Assembly (NCBI RefSeq): GCF_963674925.1
Contig: NZ_OY771647.1
Location: forward strand, 1,689,501 to 1,753,500
Direction: 5' to 3'
Length of the DNA: 64,000 bases
DNA from: an uncultured Draconibacterium sp.
Lineage (GTDB): Bacteria; Bacteroidota; Bacteroidia; Bacteroidales; Prolixibacteraceae
The notes under the pieces were generated by a model, which was not told the DNA's origin, did no database searches, and saw nothing but the letters and a program-made list of their open reading frames with translations. Positions 26,762-36,000 of the stretch are shown here, piece after piece. Positions within the stretch are counted from its first letter, which is position 1; the number at the start of each line of letters is the position of its first letter. The position numbers were made by a program, and so were the translations under genes.

Positions 26762-26890
26762 GTTTTATCTTCAGGAATATAGCTTTTAAAACTACTTTTA
26801 AACCAAAGAAACCAGGTCGGCGGAATTGCAATAAAGATAAACTGTTGTAAAACTGCATTCAAAAAGGAATGGGTATAAAAACCGAATAAA

Positions 26891-28294
26891 ATGAAACTAA
26901 AAAACTTCGCCTTATTAGCTTTAAGCTTTGTGCTAACACAAGCATGCACAACAAACGAACCCGAAACCAAAGATTTAAAACCACGAATTGTAGTGCTAAC
27001 CGATATTGCGCCCAAAAACATTGAGCCTGACGATATGGAGTCGATGATTCGTTTACTGGTACATGCCGACCAGTTTGAGATTGAAGCGTTAATTGCCACT
27101 ACGGGTTGGAGTAATAATGGAGGAAACGAACGTATCGATTTAATTCACGATGCCTTAAATGCCTATGAAAAGGATTTACCAAATCTAAAAAAGCGATCAA
27201 ATCAGGATACATTTGCCGAAGATGAATTGACGCAGGAAATTGGCTACTGGCCGTCTGTCGGTTATTTGCGAAAGCGAACTGTGATGGGAAGTACAAAGAT
27301 GGGGATGAAATTTATTGGTGATGACAACGATTCGGAAGGAAGTAATCTTATAATCAATTTGGCTGATGAAAAGGACGACCGCCCGATATGGATTACTGTC
27401 TGGGGCGGTGGCAATACATTTGCCCAGGCCATTTGGCGCATACAACAGGAGCGGACACCTGAAGAACTAAAAGCCTTTCTGCATAAATTTCGTATTTATA
27501 CGATTACCGACCAGGACAGGCCATGGTCGAGCGGAGATACCATTCGTTATGACATTAGTTCTCATCAGTGGATGCGGGGTTTTGAAAATGACCTGCTATT
27601 TTTTTGGGATGAATGTGCCTGGAAACATCAAAACGGTACGGGCGTTAATAACTGGAATGAATACGCACGTCATATCCAAAATCATGGTAATCTTGGCGCT
27701 TTATATCCAAAATACAAATGGGGAGTTGAAGGCGATACGCCGGCCTTTATGCATGTTATGCCCAATGGATTATCAAACCCGGATGTTCCAACGCAGGTGA
27801 GCTGGAGTGGTTATTTTGAATTTGGCCTGGGGCGCGATAGCCTCACAAATGCTTACACAAATTATACCGGCGAACCCTATAACATTGGCACAAAATATTT
27901 TGCCTATTTCTATCCGGCAATATTTAACAATTTTGCCGCCCGTATGGATTGGGCCAAAGAAGGAAAGGGAAACCGCAATCCGGTTGTAATTGTTAACGGC
28001 GATAAAGGCATTAAACCAATTGAGAAAGTTTGCAAAGCAGGGGAAGAATTACAACTCAACGCATCAAAATCGTTCGACCCCGATGGCGACCGGTTAAACT
28101 TTAAATGGTGGGCAATACCCGAAGCCGGGAATTACGCCGGAGAAATAAAAATAGCAAGCAGTGAATCAGCTATTGCTACCGTTCATATTCCGTCTGATGC
28201 CGTGGGAAAAAACTTTCATATAATCTGTGAAGTAAGCGATGAGGGTACACACAACTTAACCAGCTACCGCAGGATAATCGTAAAAGCAGAATAA
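26891..28294 (+). CDS. DUF1593 (Sde182-like) lipoprotein, nucleoside-hydrolase-like fold
   Basis: A 467-residue lipoprotein (lipobox TQACTTN). The N-terminal domain (about 30-330) is of the DUF1593/cellulose-binding Sde182 type: RIVVLTDIAPKNIEPDDMES, then ATTGWSNNGG, then ITVWGGGNTFAQA, a layout related to inosine-uridine nucleoside hydrolases but with changed ligands. A C-terminal Ig-like domain (about 375-465) includes LNASKSFDPDGDRLNFKWW and ends SYRRIIVKAE. The family is named after a cellulose-associated protein; its catalytic role is uncertain. Its position behind GH9 agrees with a saccharide role. A terminator separates the two genes, so they have separate promoters. Confidence 0.85.
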   Translation: MKLKNFALLALSFVLTQACTTNEPETKDLKPRIVVLTDIAPKNIEPDDMESMIRLLVHADQFEIEALIATTGWSNNGGNERIDLIHDALNAYEKDLPNLKKRSNQDTFAEDELTQEIGYWPSVGYLRKRTVMGSTKMGMKFIGDDNDSEGSNLIINLADEKDDRPIWITVWGGGNTFAQAIWRIQQERTPEELKAFLHKFRIYTITDQDRPWSSGDTIRYDISSHQWMRGFENDLLFFWDECAWKHQNGTGVNNWNEYARHIQNHGNLGALYPKYKWGVEGDTPAFMHVMPNGLSNPDVPTQVSWSGYFEFGLGRDSLTNAYTNYTGEPYNIGTKYFAYFYPAIFNNFAARMDWAKEGKGNRNPVVIVNGDKGIKPIEKVCKAGEELQLNASKSFDPDGDRLNFKWWAIPEAGNYAGEIKIASSESAIATVHIPSDAVGKNFHIICEVSDEGTHNLTSYRRIIVKAE

Positions 28295-28298
28295 AAGT

Positions 28299-28321
28299 TT
28301 GCAAGAAAAAGGGAGAACCGG
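28299..28321. repeat. Left copy of a 23-bp direct repeat flanking the lipoprotein array
   Basis: It begins TTGCAAGAAAAAGGGAG and continues AACCGG; 22 of 23 bases match the copy at 31361-31383. It lies immediately after the DUF1593 gene. Confidence 0.8.
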
Positions 28322-28518
28322 GGCTACCCTTCTTTTATAACGAAGGTGTATACACATCTTTAAAAGTTCCATTTTCAAATGATGCTGTTATGTAACGGGA
28401 CTTTGTCTCTGTGATGTGTAAGGGCCGAAGGTCCGAAAGATTATAGGGTGGTCCGTATGGGCTGCCAATTGTTAGTTTCAACCGAAGGGGAGTAGAGGAG
28501 TTAATTTTACGTTCTTCA

Positions 28519-28652
28519 TGCAGCCGTGCGACAAGTTCGCCAACAATTTTTTTTGCTTTTTGCAGCTAATATACCAGCCAACCAATTTTTTTGCCTGCCG
28601 TAGCGCTGCACCATGCCAGTCAACAAGTTTGCTGGCCAATTACACGGCTGCA
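28519..28652. repeat. 134-bp non-coding unit bounded by a perfect 10-bp inverted repeat
   Basis: TGCAGCCGTG at 28519-28528 and CACGGCTGCA at 28643-28652. Inside are three related words (GCCAACAATTTTTTTTGC, GCCAACCAATTTTTTTGCC, GTCAACAAGTTTGCTGGCC). The unit sits in the 781-bp gap 28295-29075, which otherwise holds no intact gene. Confidence 0.55.
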
Positions 28653-28933
28653 GGAACCATATAACCAGCAAGTTACAGGAATTGCGGAAGTGTATATTTA
28701 TCGGGAACCCGCCTACGGCAAGCCTTTAGGACTAAAGCCCGGTTCTGTGGGGCAGTAGTGAATAGTATTCTTCCATCGCTTTTATCAATGTCAAAAAAAT
28801 TATGCTTAGCTTTAATGCACTAAAGATTATATATGCCCGATACATTGAAAAAATATCTTGCAAATACAAAACTAAAATATAGACTGATATTTACAGACAA
28901 TGCATGTATTATCAGTGTGTTGTGGCGATGCGC

Positions 28934-28977
28934 GCTAATAAGAGATATGTTGCATTGCAACATACATATACGTTAGC
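28934..28977. repeat. Array boundary site 1 (GCTAA...TTAGC hairpin)
   Basis: The outer ends are GCTAA and TTAGC; in the centre is the dyad ATGTTGCA-T-TGCAACAT. It ends ATACGTTAGC about 100 bases ahead of the first orphan lipoprotein gene. The same GTTAGC end closes sites 2 and 3. Confidence 0.5.
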
Positions 28978-29075
28978 TTTAAGTGTAAAAGAAACGTACT
29001 ATTAATAAAGACAATGACAACGCAACCAAACTTATAATCATCACATCTTCTGAATATTAATCAAACACTTGTGAT

Positions 29076-29453
29076 ATGAAAAATTTCGATACAATTCTAC
29101 TTGTGACAGTTTTAACAATTTCTTTAGCCTCATGCGATAAAGAAAGTGAAGACCATGTTAATTTTTATGACTCAGAATATAGAGTAGGTTTATGGATTAG
29201 CCCTGACAAAAGAGATACTTTAGAATTTATCGACAATTCTAATTTAATACGCAAAGGAGAATTTTACGTTTATGAAGAATATTTGTACAGAATTGAAAAG
29301 GATACTCTTTTTATTAAACTTCCTAACGCAACATATGAAACTCAACATCTCATCATGACGTCTGACAAAAACAGTGTTGTACTTGGAAATATGTATTTAA
29401 CGACAGGATTTGCAGATAATTCTGGAATGTTTCTTAAAGACAATGAAAATTAA
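29076..29453 (+). CDS. Orphan lipoprotein, array gene 1
   Basis: A 125-residue lipoprotein (signal peptide with lipobox LASCDKE). The mature part is short and beta-rich (YRVGLWISPDKRDTLEFID, then YLYRIEKDTLFIKLP), compatible with a small lipocalin/META-like barrel, but no family is recognised. It is the first of three unrelated lipoprotein genes in the same orientation, each separated by a long palindromic spacer. Confidence 0.7.
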   Translation: MKNFDTILLVTVLTISLASCDKESEDHVNFYDSEYRVGLWISPDKRDTLEFIDNSNLIRKGEFYVYEEYLYRIEKDTLFIKLPNATYETQHLIMTSDKNSVVLGNMYLTTGFADNSGMFLKDNEN

Positions 29454-29462
29454 ACACCTAAA

Positions 29463-29593
29463 GCTAACAAATTGCAAATTGCATTGCGGGGTTCGTGGTG
29501 TGTCGTTCGCTGGATTCTCGCATCGCAGTTCCATGTCCTTCGGACAGGAACGCGCTCCGAAATCCGCCCCGACAACATGTACCAACCGTTAGC
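29463..29593. repeat. Array boundary site 2: 131-bp attC-like imperfect palindrome
   Basis: Successive inverted pairs run from the ends inwards: GCTAAC/GTTAGC, CGGGG/CCCCG, GGATT/AATCC, GTTCC/GGAAC and TGTCC/GGACA around a three-base loop. Unpaired bulges separate them. It begins 9 bases after the array gene 1 stop and ends 51 bases before the array gene 2 start. The layout resembles integron attC sites, but the GTTAGCA core departs from the classical GTTRRRY. Confidence 0.65.
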
Positions 29594-29644
29594 AACCATT
29601 TTGAACTGAAATGCATCTTACATGAAACAATAAAACTGATTATA

Positions 29645-30217
29645 ATGAAAACACCTGCCACAAATCTTACTTTCTTAATTCTCCTTATTACATCAATTCT
29701 TTTTGTGTCCTGTGAGAAAGACGAGTTCTACGAATTGGAAATAAATGACAAGAATCCAGTTATCGAAAAGTCTATTAACGGAATTGATTTTAAATTTTGT
29801 TTACTGAATGAAAATGGAGAACCAGCTACTATATTCAATGAATACGAGAATATCACATTCAAGTTCTCGATTACAAATAAAACTGGCAACGATATTTACT
29901 TTGATGAAAGTGTAATTAATTCAGATGGGTTTTATGAAATTAAGGATAAAACAATAAGTTACGGTACTCCATTTACAAAACCCGTATCCTTTTATGAAAG
30001 AATGCCAACACCAATCGGTAACGCAGTAAAGACTGGGATTAATATCAAGTGGATTCCAGAAGAACAGGAATGGAATATAGGTCTTGCAAATTTTTTTAAA
30101 GCAGAGACGAATCCACTTCAAAAAGGAATTTATTATACTGAATTTAGCCATGAGTTTGATTTTGAATCCGTAAAAACGGAAAAATTAAAGTTCAGAATCA
30201 ATTTTGAAATTAAATGA
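29645..30217 (+). CDS. Orphan lipoprotein, array gene 2 (Ig-like/BsuPI-like)
   Basis: A 190-residue lipoprotein with lipobox LFVSCEKDE. The mature part is a beta-sandwich candidate: ENITFKFSITNKTGNDIYF and KGIYYTEFSHEFDF resemble the strand pattern of BsuPI-type proteinase-inhibitor/Ig-like domains; function unknown. The start is set at 29645. A longer frame opening at 29495 would translate through the palindromic site and is rejected. The 36 bases just after site 2 (AACCATTTTGAACTGAAAT and so on) are almost identical to those before array gene 3. Confidence 0.7.
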   Translation: MKTPATNLTFLILLITSILFVSCEKDEFYELEINDKNPVIEKSINGIDFKFCLLNENGEPATIFNEYENITFKFSITNKTGNDIYFDESVINSDGFYEIKDKTISYGTPFTKPVSFYERMPTPIGNAVKTGINIKWIPEEQEWNIGLANFFKAETNPLQKGIYYTEFSHEFDFESVKTEKLKFRINFEIK

Positions 30218-30220
30218 AAA

Positions 30221-30324
30221 AACGGTTTTAAAAAGATATTTAATAAAAAGCCGGCTTGGCTCCGTGCGGGTTTGACAAGTAATTGTATTAAAGTTCCGCA
30301 CTCCACTTGCATGTAACCGTTAGC
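30221..30324. repeat. Array boundary site 3: 104-bp imperfect palindrome
   Basis: The outer arms are AACGGTT (30221-30227) and AACCGTT (30315-30321), the inner arms GTGCGG (30264-30269) and CCGCAC (30296-30301). It ends AACCGTTAGC exactly like site 2 and starts 3 bases after the array gene 2 stop. Confidence 0.6.
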
Positions 30325-30367
30325 AACCATTTTGAACTGAAATACATCTATAACTAAAACAAAACCA

Positions 30368-31057
30368 ATGAAATCTAAAACATTAACATTCCTATTATCA
30401 ATTGCAATGCTGCTACTTTGTAGTTGCGATGATGAACCATTTGATGCCGATTCTGGAACTTTTGTCGATAGCCGTGATAACCACGAATACCAATGGGTTA
30501 AAATTGGCGAACAAATTTGGATGGCTGAGAACCTTGCATACATACCCGATGATGTGTGTGAACTTGACTCGCAATGTGGTACGTGGATTTATGATTACAG
30601 TGGCGAAGGTTCTTATGGGGTAAATTACCAAATCTATGGATGTCTGTATGATTGGGAAACCGCCCAACAGGTGTGTCCCGAAGGTTGGCATTTACCCAGT
30701 GATGAGGAATGGATGGAACTGGAAAGATTTTTAGGAATGCCAGAAGACCAACTTGACCGTGGTACAATAAGGGGGCAAGAAGCAAATGTAGGTGGAAAAC
30801 TGAAAGAAATAGGCTATTCTCATTGGGCTCAACCAAATGAAGGAGCTACAGATGAAAGTGGTTTTTCAGCCTTACCTGCAGGGGTAAAATTAGAGAATAG
30901 ATTTAGTTCAATTAATCAATCTTCTTATTATTGGACATCAAATTCACATAGCGAGATCTATGCTTATCATAGAATGCTTAGAACGGTCGGGCAAGATGTA
31001 GAGAGAGATATAAAAAATAAAACTAATGGACTATCAATACGTTGCATAAAAGATTAG
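30368..31057 (+). CDS. FISUMP-domain lipoprotein, array gene 3
   Basis: A 229-residue lipoprotein (lipobox LLLCSCDDE) made almost entirely of a Fibrobacter succinogenes major paralogous (FISUMP) domain: DSRDNHEYQWVKIGEQIWMAENL near the N-terminus (core QWVKIGxQxWMAENL), CPEGWHLPSDEEWMELE in the middle, SGFSALPAGVK, then SYYWTSN and the closing LSIRCIKD. The domain is a C-type-lectin-related fold of unknown function that is often spread as paralogues in Bacteroidota and Fibrobacter. It is the third gene of the array. Confidence 0.9.
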   Translation: MKSKTLTFLLSIAMLLLCSCDDEPFDADSGTFVDSRDNHEYQWVKIGEQIWMAENLAYIPDDVCELDSQCGTWIYDYSGEGSYGVNYQIYGCLYDWETAQQVCPEGWHLPSDEEWMELERFLGMPEDQLDRGTIRGQEANVGGKLKEIGYSHWAQPNEGATDESGFSALPAGVKLENRFSSINQSSYYWTSNSHSEIYAYHRMLRTVGQDVERDIKNKTNGLSIRCIKD

Positions 31058-31091
31058 CCACAAGATTTAGTGATAAAGAAAAATAAAAAGC

Positions 31092-31146
31092 GGTTGCTAA
31101 TAATTGTACTATGGCAGGTTACCACCCGCCACATTCAAGTAACCAC
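31092..31146. repeat. Array boundary site 4, left part
   Basis: GGTTGCTAA at 31092-31100 is the exact reverse complement of the TTAGCAACC that ends sites 2 and 3. The expected closing GTTAGC is missing, so the site looks incomplete or decayed. The rest of the gap to gltD holds only terminators and the right direct repeat. Confidence 0.4.
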
Positions 31147-31149
31147 CAC

Positions 31150-31179
31150 AAAAAAAGGGCAACCCTCTCGGGACGCCCC
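31150..31179 (-). terminator. Terminator-like hairpin (-)
   Basis: On the minus strand GGGCGTCCC-GAGA-GGGTTGCCC, with one G-U pair and one mismatch, is followed by seven T. It lies 378 bases downstream of gltD and may be a back-up terminator of the gltBD operon. Confidence 0.6.
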
Positions 31180-31360
31180 ATTATCTAAATGGATATCAAT
31201 ATTAACCCCAAATGAGCCTTAAATTTCTATTCTTTTGAATTTGTACTTCAGTAAAAAATTTCATCAGAACATATGCTATGACTCAATTTATTTACCTCGT
31301 CTAAATCCAAAATCTCTAAAAATTTTTAAAACTCATTTGAAATTAAAATTGATATAAATT

Positions 31361-31383
31361 TTGCAAGAAAAAAGGAGAACCGG
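31361..31383. repeat. Right copy of the 23-bp direct repeat flanking the lipoprotein array
   Basis: It differs from the copy at 28299-28321 at one base. Its AGGAGAACCGG half is also the T-tract-proximal arm of a minus-strand hairpin with CCGGATCTCCT at 31445-31455; the left copy has no such partner. Confidence 0.8.
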
Positions 31384-31455
31384 CGTTTCACATTCTGGTC
31401 AAGGGAAAGTGATTTCGTTTCGGATAATAAATTTCCTCCTCCGGCCGGATCTCCT
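31368..31455 (-). terminator. Long-loop terminator candidate downstream of gltD
   Basis: On the minus strand AGGAGATCCGG pairs with CCGGTTCTCCT (10 of 11) across a ~61-base loop and is followed by six T. The loop is long for an intrinsic terminator, so the call is tentative. Confidence 0.4.
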
Positions 31456-31556
31456 GAAAAAACTGCACTATAAAAAAGCATAGTCCACTACGACATATGC
31501 TAAAATTCAAATTTAATGTGAGCAACTTTCGTCGCTCGTGTCACAGAACTTTTGCC

Positions 31557-33041
31557 TTATGGCAAAACAGTGTCGCCCATTAAGTAGGTATCTACTTCGC
31601 GGGCAGCAGCGCGACCTTCGTTAATAGCCCAAACCACCAGCGATTGTCCACGGCGTGAATCACCGGCAGCAAAAACCTTTTTAATGCTGGTTTTAAATTT
31701 GCCGTATTCAGCTTTGTAATTCGAACGTGGATCACGTTCCATATCCATCTCTTCGGCAATTTTATCTTCCGGTCCTAAAAATCCCATCGCCAACAGAACC
31801 AGGTCTGCCTTAATGTAACGTTCGGTTCCCGGAACCGCCTGTGGCATCCGTCCGCCATTATCGGTTTTTACCCACTCCACCTGAACGGTGTGCAAAGCTT
31901 TTACTTTACCATTTTCACCTTCAATTTTTGTGGTCATTATTGAGTATTTCCGCGGGTCTTTTCCTTTTGCCAAAATAGCTTCATGCTGGCCGTAATCGGT
32001 TTTTTCGTTACCGGGCCATTCGGGCCATGGATTAACGTCGCCGTTACGTTCTTTTGGCGGCTGAGGCATAATCTCCAACTGGGTTATGCTTTTGCAACCA
32101 TGACGCAGCGATGTAGCTACACAGTCGGTACCGGTATCGCCACCACCAATTACAATTACGTGTTTATCTTTTGCCGAAATGTAATTTCCGTCTTCCAGTT
32201 TACTGTCGAGCAAACTTTTTGTGTTGGCTGATAAAAATTCCATGGCGAAGTGTACGCCATCCAACTCGCGGCCTTCCACATTCAGGTCGCGTGGTTTTGT
32301 TGCTCCGGTGGTTAAAACAACCGCGTCAAAGTCGTCAAGTAACTTTTTGCTGCGAATATCTTTTCCAACTTCGGTATTGGTTTTGAAAATAATACCTTCA
32401 GCTTCCAGGATATCAACGCGGCGTTGTACTACGCCTTTATCCAGCTTCATATTTGGAATTCCGTACATCAGCAATCCGCCGATACGGTCGTCGCGTTCGA
32501 AAACAGTAACGGTATGACCCGCTTTATTCAGCTGTGCAGCACATGCCAGTCCTGCCGGACCGGATCCTACTACAGCAACTGTTTTTCCTGTGCGCGATTC
32601 AGGTGGCTCAGGAACTACCCATCCCTGCTCGAAACCATTGTCGATAATGGTACGTTCGTTGTCGTGAATCGTAACAGCCGGTTCGTTAATTCCCAACACA
32701 CAACCTGCTTCGCATGGTGCAGGGCAAACTCTTCCTGTAAATTCAGGAAAGTTATTGGTGTGGTGAAGTCGTTCCAGTGCATCTTTCCAGCGGCCTTTGT
32801 AAATCAGGTCGTTCCACTCCGGAATCAGGTTATAAACCGGACATCCCGAAGCGCCGTTGTGCAATAGTTCGCCGCGATGGCAGAAAGGAACACCACAATC
32901 CATGCAGCGCGCACCCTGCGTTTCGCAGGTTTCTTTATCGCGTAATATGTATACCTCGTTCCAATCTTTAAGGCGTTCCTCAATTTTTCGTGTTGGATTG
33001 GAAACTCTTTTATATTCTAAAAATCCTGTTGGCTTTCCCAT
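31557..33041 (-). CDS. gltD: Glutamate synthase small subunit
   Basis: The 494-residue beta subunit of NAD(P)H-dependent glutamate synthase; it oxidises NAD(P)H and passes electrons to the large subunit through iron-sulfur centres. N-terminal cysteine clusters CETQGARCMDCGVPFCH and CPAPCEAGC bind the 4Fe-4S centres. The FAD site is AVVGSGPAGLACAAQL (about 155-170). The NADPH site is VIVIGGGDTGTDCVATSL, and the C-terminal FAD contact is KVFAAGDSRRGQSLVVWAI. Full length. It follows gltB after 19 bases in the same operon. Confidence 0.97.
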   Translation of the reverse strand: MGKPTGFLEYKRVSNPTRKIEERLKDWNEVYILRDKETCETQGARCMDCGVPFCHRGELLHNGASGCPVYNLIPEWNDLIYKGRWKDALERLHHTNNFPEFTGRVCPAPCEAGCVLGINEPAVTIHDNERTIIDNGFEQGWVVPEPPESRTGKTVAVVGSGPAGLACAAQLNKAGHTVTVFERDDRIGGLLMYGIPNMKLDKGVVQRRVDILEAEGIIFKTNTEVGKDIRSKKLLDDFDAVVLTTGATKPRDLNVEGRELDGVHFAMEFLSANTKSLLDSKLEDGNYISAKDKHVIVIGGGDTGTDCVATSLRHGCKSITQLEIMPQPPKERNGDVNPWPEWPGNEKTDYGQHEAILAKGKDPRKYSIMTTKIEGENGKVKALHTVQVEWVKTDNGGRMPQAVPGTERYIKADLVLLAMGFLGPEDKIAEEMDMERDPRSNYKAEYGKFKTSIKKVFAAGDSRRGQSLVVWAINEGRAAAREVDTYLMGDTVLP

Positions 33042-33060
33042 GTCTTAGCGTCTATAAAAA

Positions 33061-36000
33061 TTACAAATTGGCCAGATGCATATCAAATGCAGCGTCAATT
33101 ACATCCGACTCTTTTTCGTATTTACCCGTCTTACGGGCTTCTTCAATGTACGTCAGCATTCGTTTGTAGTCGGTAGGAATTACTTTTACAAACTTGCCTA
33201 TTGTCTCCTCCCAGTCAGATAGAACATATTCAGCAACAGTTGATTCTGTTTTATCCATATGTTTCTGAATCATTGCTTTCAGTTCTTCCTGTTCTTCTTT
33301 ACCCGTAACTCTTTCCAGTTGAATCATTCCCTTGTTGCAAAGACCTGGGAACGTTCCGTCGATGTCGAGCACATAAGCAACGCCACCCGACATACCGGCA
33401 CCAAAGTTCCGTCCTGTTTTTCCAAGAATAACTGCTTTTCCTCCTGTCATGTATTCGCAACCGTGGTCGCCAATACCTTCAACAACAACCTGTGCACCTG
33501 AGTTACGAACACAGAAACGCTCGCCGGCAATACCACGAATGTAGGCCTCTCCACCGGTAGCTCCGTAGAAACAAACGTTACCTACAATAATGTTCTGTTC
33601 AGGAATGAACTGTACGTTTTTAGCCGGGTAGATGGATAAATGACCACCGGATAATCCTTTTCCGAAATAATCGTTTGCATCTCCTTCAACTTCCAGCTCT
33701 ATACCTTTGCAAACAAATGCACCGAACGATTGTCCTGCAGAACCTGTCATTTTGAAATGAATAGTTCCATCGGGTAATCCTTCTCCTTTATGTACTTTGG
33801 TTACTTCGTGCGACAGAACGGTACCAACACTTCGGTTGATATTTTTGATCTCGAATTCTGCGGCTACTTTTTCACCGTCGTTTATCGCTTTTTGTGCGGC
33901 TTCAACAAGTTTCCAGTCAAGGATTTCTTCCAACTGGTGATCTTGTTTTTTGCTGCAGTAAAGACCTTCTTCCGACCCCATTTCTTCTTTGTACAGAATC
34001 GGGCTCAGGTCAAGACCTTTATATTTCCAGTGATCGATGTCGTCTTTAAATTTCAGGCACTGCGACTGACCCACCATTTCGTTAATGGAGCGGAAGCCCA
34101 GTTCGGCCATAATCTCGCGAAGACCTTCAACAAGGAATGTAAAGAAGTTTACAACATGATCTGGATTTCCTTTGAATAAACCACGCAGACGCTCGTTTTG
34201 AGTCGCTACTCCTACCGGACAAGTATTGCTGTGGCATTTACGCATCATAATGCAGCCTTCAACAACAAGTGCCATGGTGGCAACTCCCCATTCTTCGGCA
34301 CCAAGCAAAGTTGCAATAGCCAAGTCGCGCGATGTTTTCATCTGTCCGTCAGACTGTACAACAATACGGTTACGCAAACGGTTGCGAACCAGAGTCTGGT
34401 GCGTTTCCGACAATCCAAGTTCCCAGGGCAATCCTGCGTGTTTGATCGAACTAACCGGCGATGCTCCTGTTCCTCCGTCGTATCCTGAAATCAGTACTGC
34501 ATCGGCTTTTGCTTTACAAACACCGGCAGCAACAGTTCCAACACCTGTTTCAGAAACCAGTTTCACGTTGATACGTGCATCGCGGTTACTGTTTTTCAGG
34601 TCGAAGATCAGCTGTGCCAAATCCTCAATTGAATAAATATCGTGGTGCGGTGGAGGAGAAATCAGTCCTACACCCGGAGTTGAGTTACGTGTACGTCCGA
34701 TCCAGCCATTTACTTTATGGCCCGGAAGGTGACCACCTTCACCCGGTTTTGCTCCCTGCGCCATTTTAATCTGAAGCTCTTTCGCCATGCTCAGGTAATA
34801 GCTGTTTACTCCGAAACGTCCTGATGCGATCTGCTTGGTAGCCGAGCACATGTCGTCGCCATTTGGCAATTTGGTGTAACGAATCGGGTCTTCACCACCT
34901 TCTCCCGAGTTTGATTTTGAACCAATCCGGTTCATGGCAATGGCCAGTGTAGTGTGTGCTTCCCACGAGATAGAACCAAACGACATTGCTCCCGTAGCAA
35001 AACGGGTAAGAATGCTTTCTGCCGGTTCAACTTCGTCGAGCGGAATCGACTGGCGGTCAGAAGTAAAGTCCATCAATCCTCGCAAGGTGAATGCGGCTTT
35101 GGCCTGATCGTCGACTACACTACAGTATTTTTTATATTTCTCGAAATCGTTCTTTCTTGTTGCTTCCTGAATCAGTTGAATTGCTTCAGGGCTCAGCAAG
35201 TGACGTTCGCCATCTTTACGCCAGTGGTATTCGCCACCCGGCTCCAGAACTTTTGCTCCGCCCAGGCGGGTTGGGAATCCTTGACGATGACGCATCATTG
35301 CTTCTTTGGCAATATCGTCAAGACTAAGACCTTCAACACGGCTTACGGTTCCGGTAAAGTACTTGTCAATTACTTCCTGCTTGATTCCGACAGCTTCAAA
35401 AATCTGTGCTCCCTGGTACGACGCCAAGGTTGAAATACCCATTTTCGAGAATACTTTCAACAGACCGCCGCCAATGGCTTTCACGTAGTTTTGTATTGCC
35501 TGGTCTTTGGTAATATCTCCCAATGCACCTTCGTCAACCAGATTTTTGATGGTATCAATTGCCATGTATGGATTAATGGCAGAAACACCATAGCCTAACA
35601 AGGTGGCAAAATGATGTACTTCGCGCACATCTCCGGCTTCCATAATAATGTCGGCTTTTCCACGCTTTCCAACACGGATAAGGTGGTGGTGAACTGCCGA
35701 GGCAGCCAGTAACGAAGGAATCGGCGCATGGTCGGTGCTAACCGCAAAGTCGGACAATAAAATGATTGAATAAGCTTCATCAATCGCATCTTCAACGTAT
35801 TGACACAAACGTTCCAGTTTAGTTTCCAGCGTTCCTTCTTTTCCATCGGCGTGGAAAACAATGCTGATTTTTTTTGTTTGGAAATGTGTGTGATCCACGT
35901 AGGCCAGTTTAATCAATTGCTCGTTGGTTAATACCGGCTGATGAACTGCAATTCTACGACAATGTTCAGGCGATTCTGTCAGAATATTTTTAAAACCACC

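Noticed and set aside
29495..29644. N-terminal extension of array gene 2 through the palindromic site
   Set aside because: It would put 50 residues encoded by an inverted repeat ahead of a clean lipoprotein signal peptide at 29645.
28299..31383. Classical integron
   Set aside because: No integrase gene, no attI, and the GTTAGCA core does not fit GTTRRRY. Kept only as integron-like.
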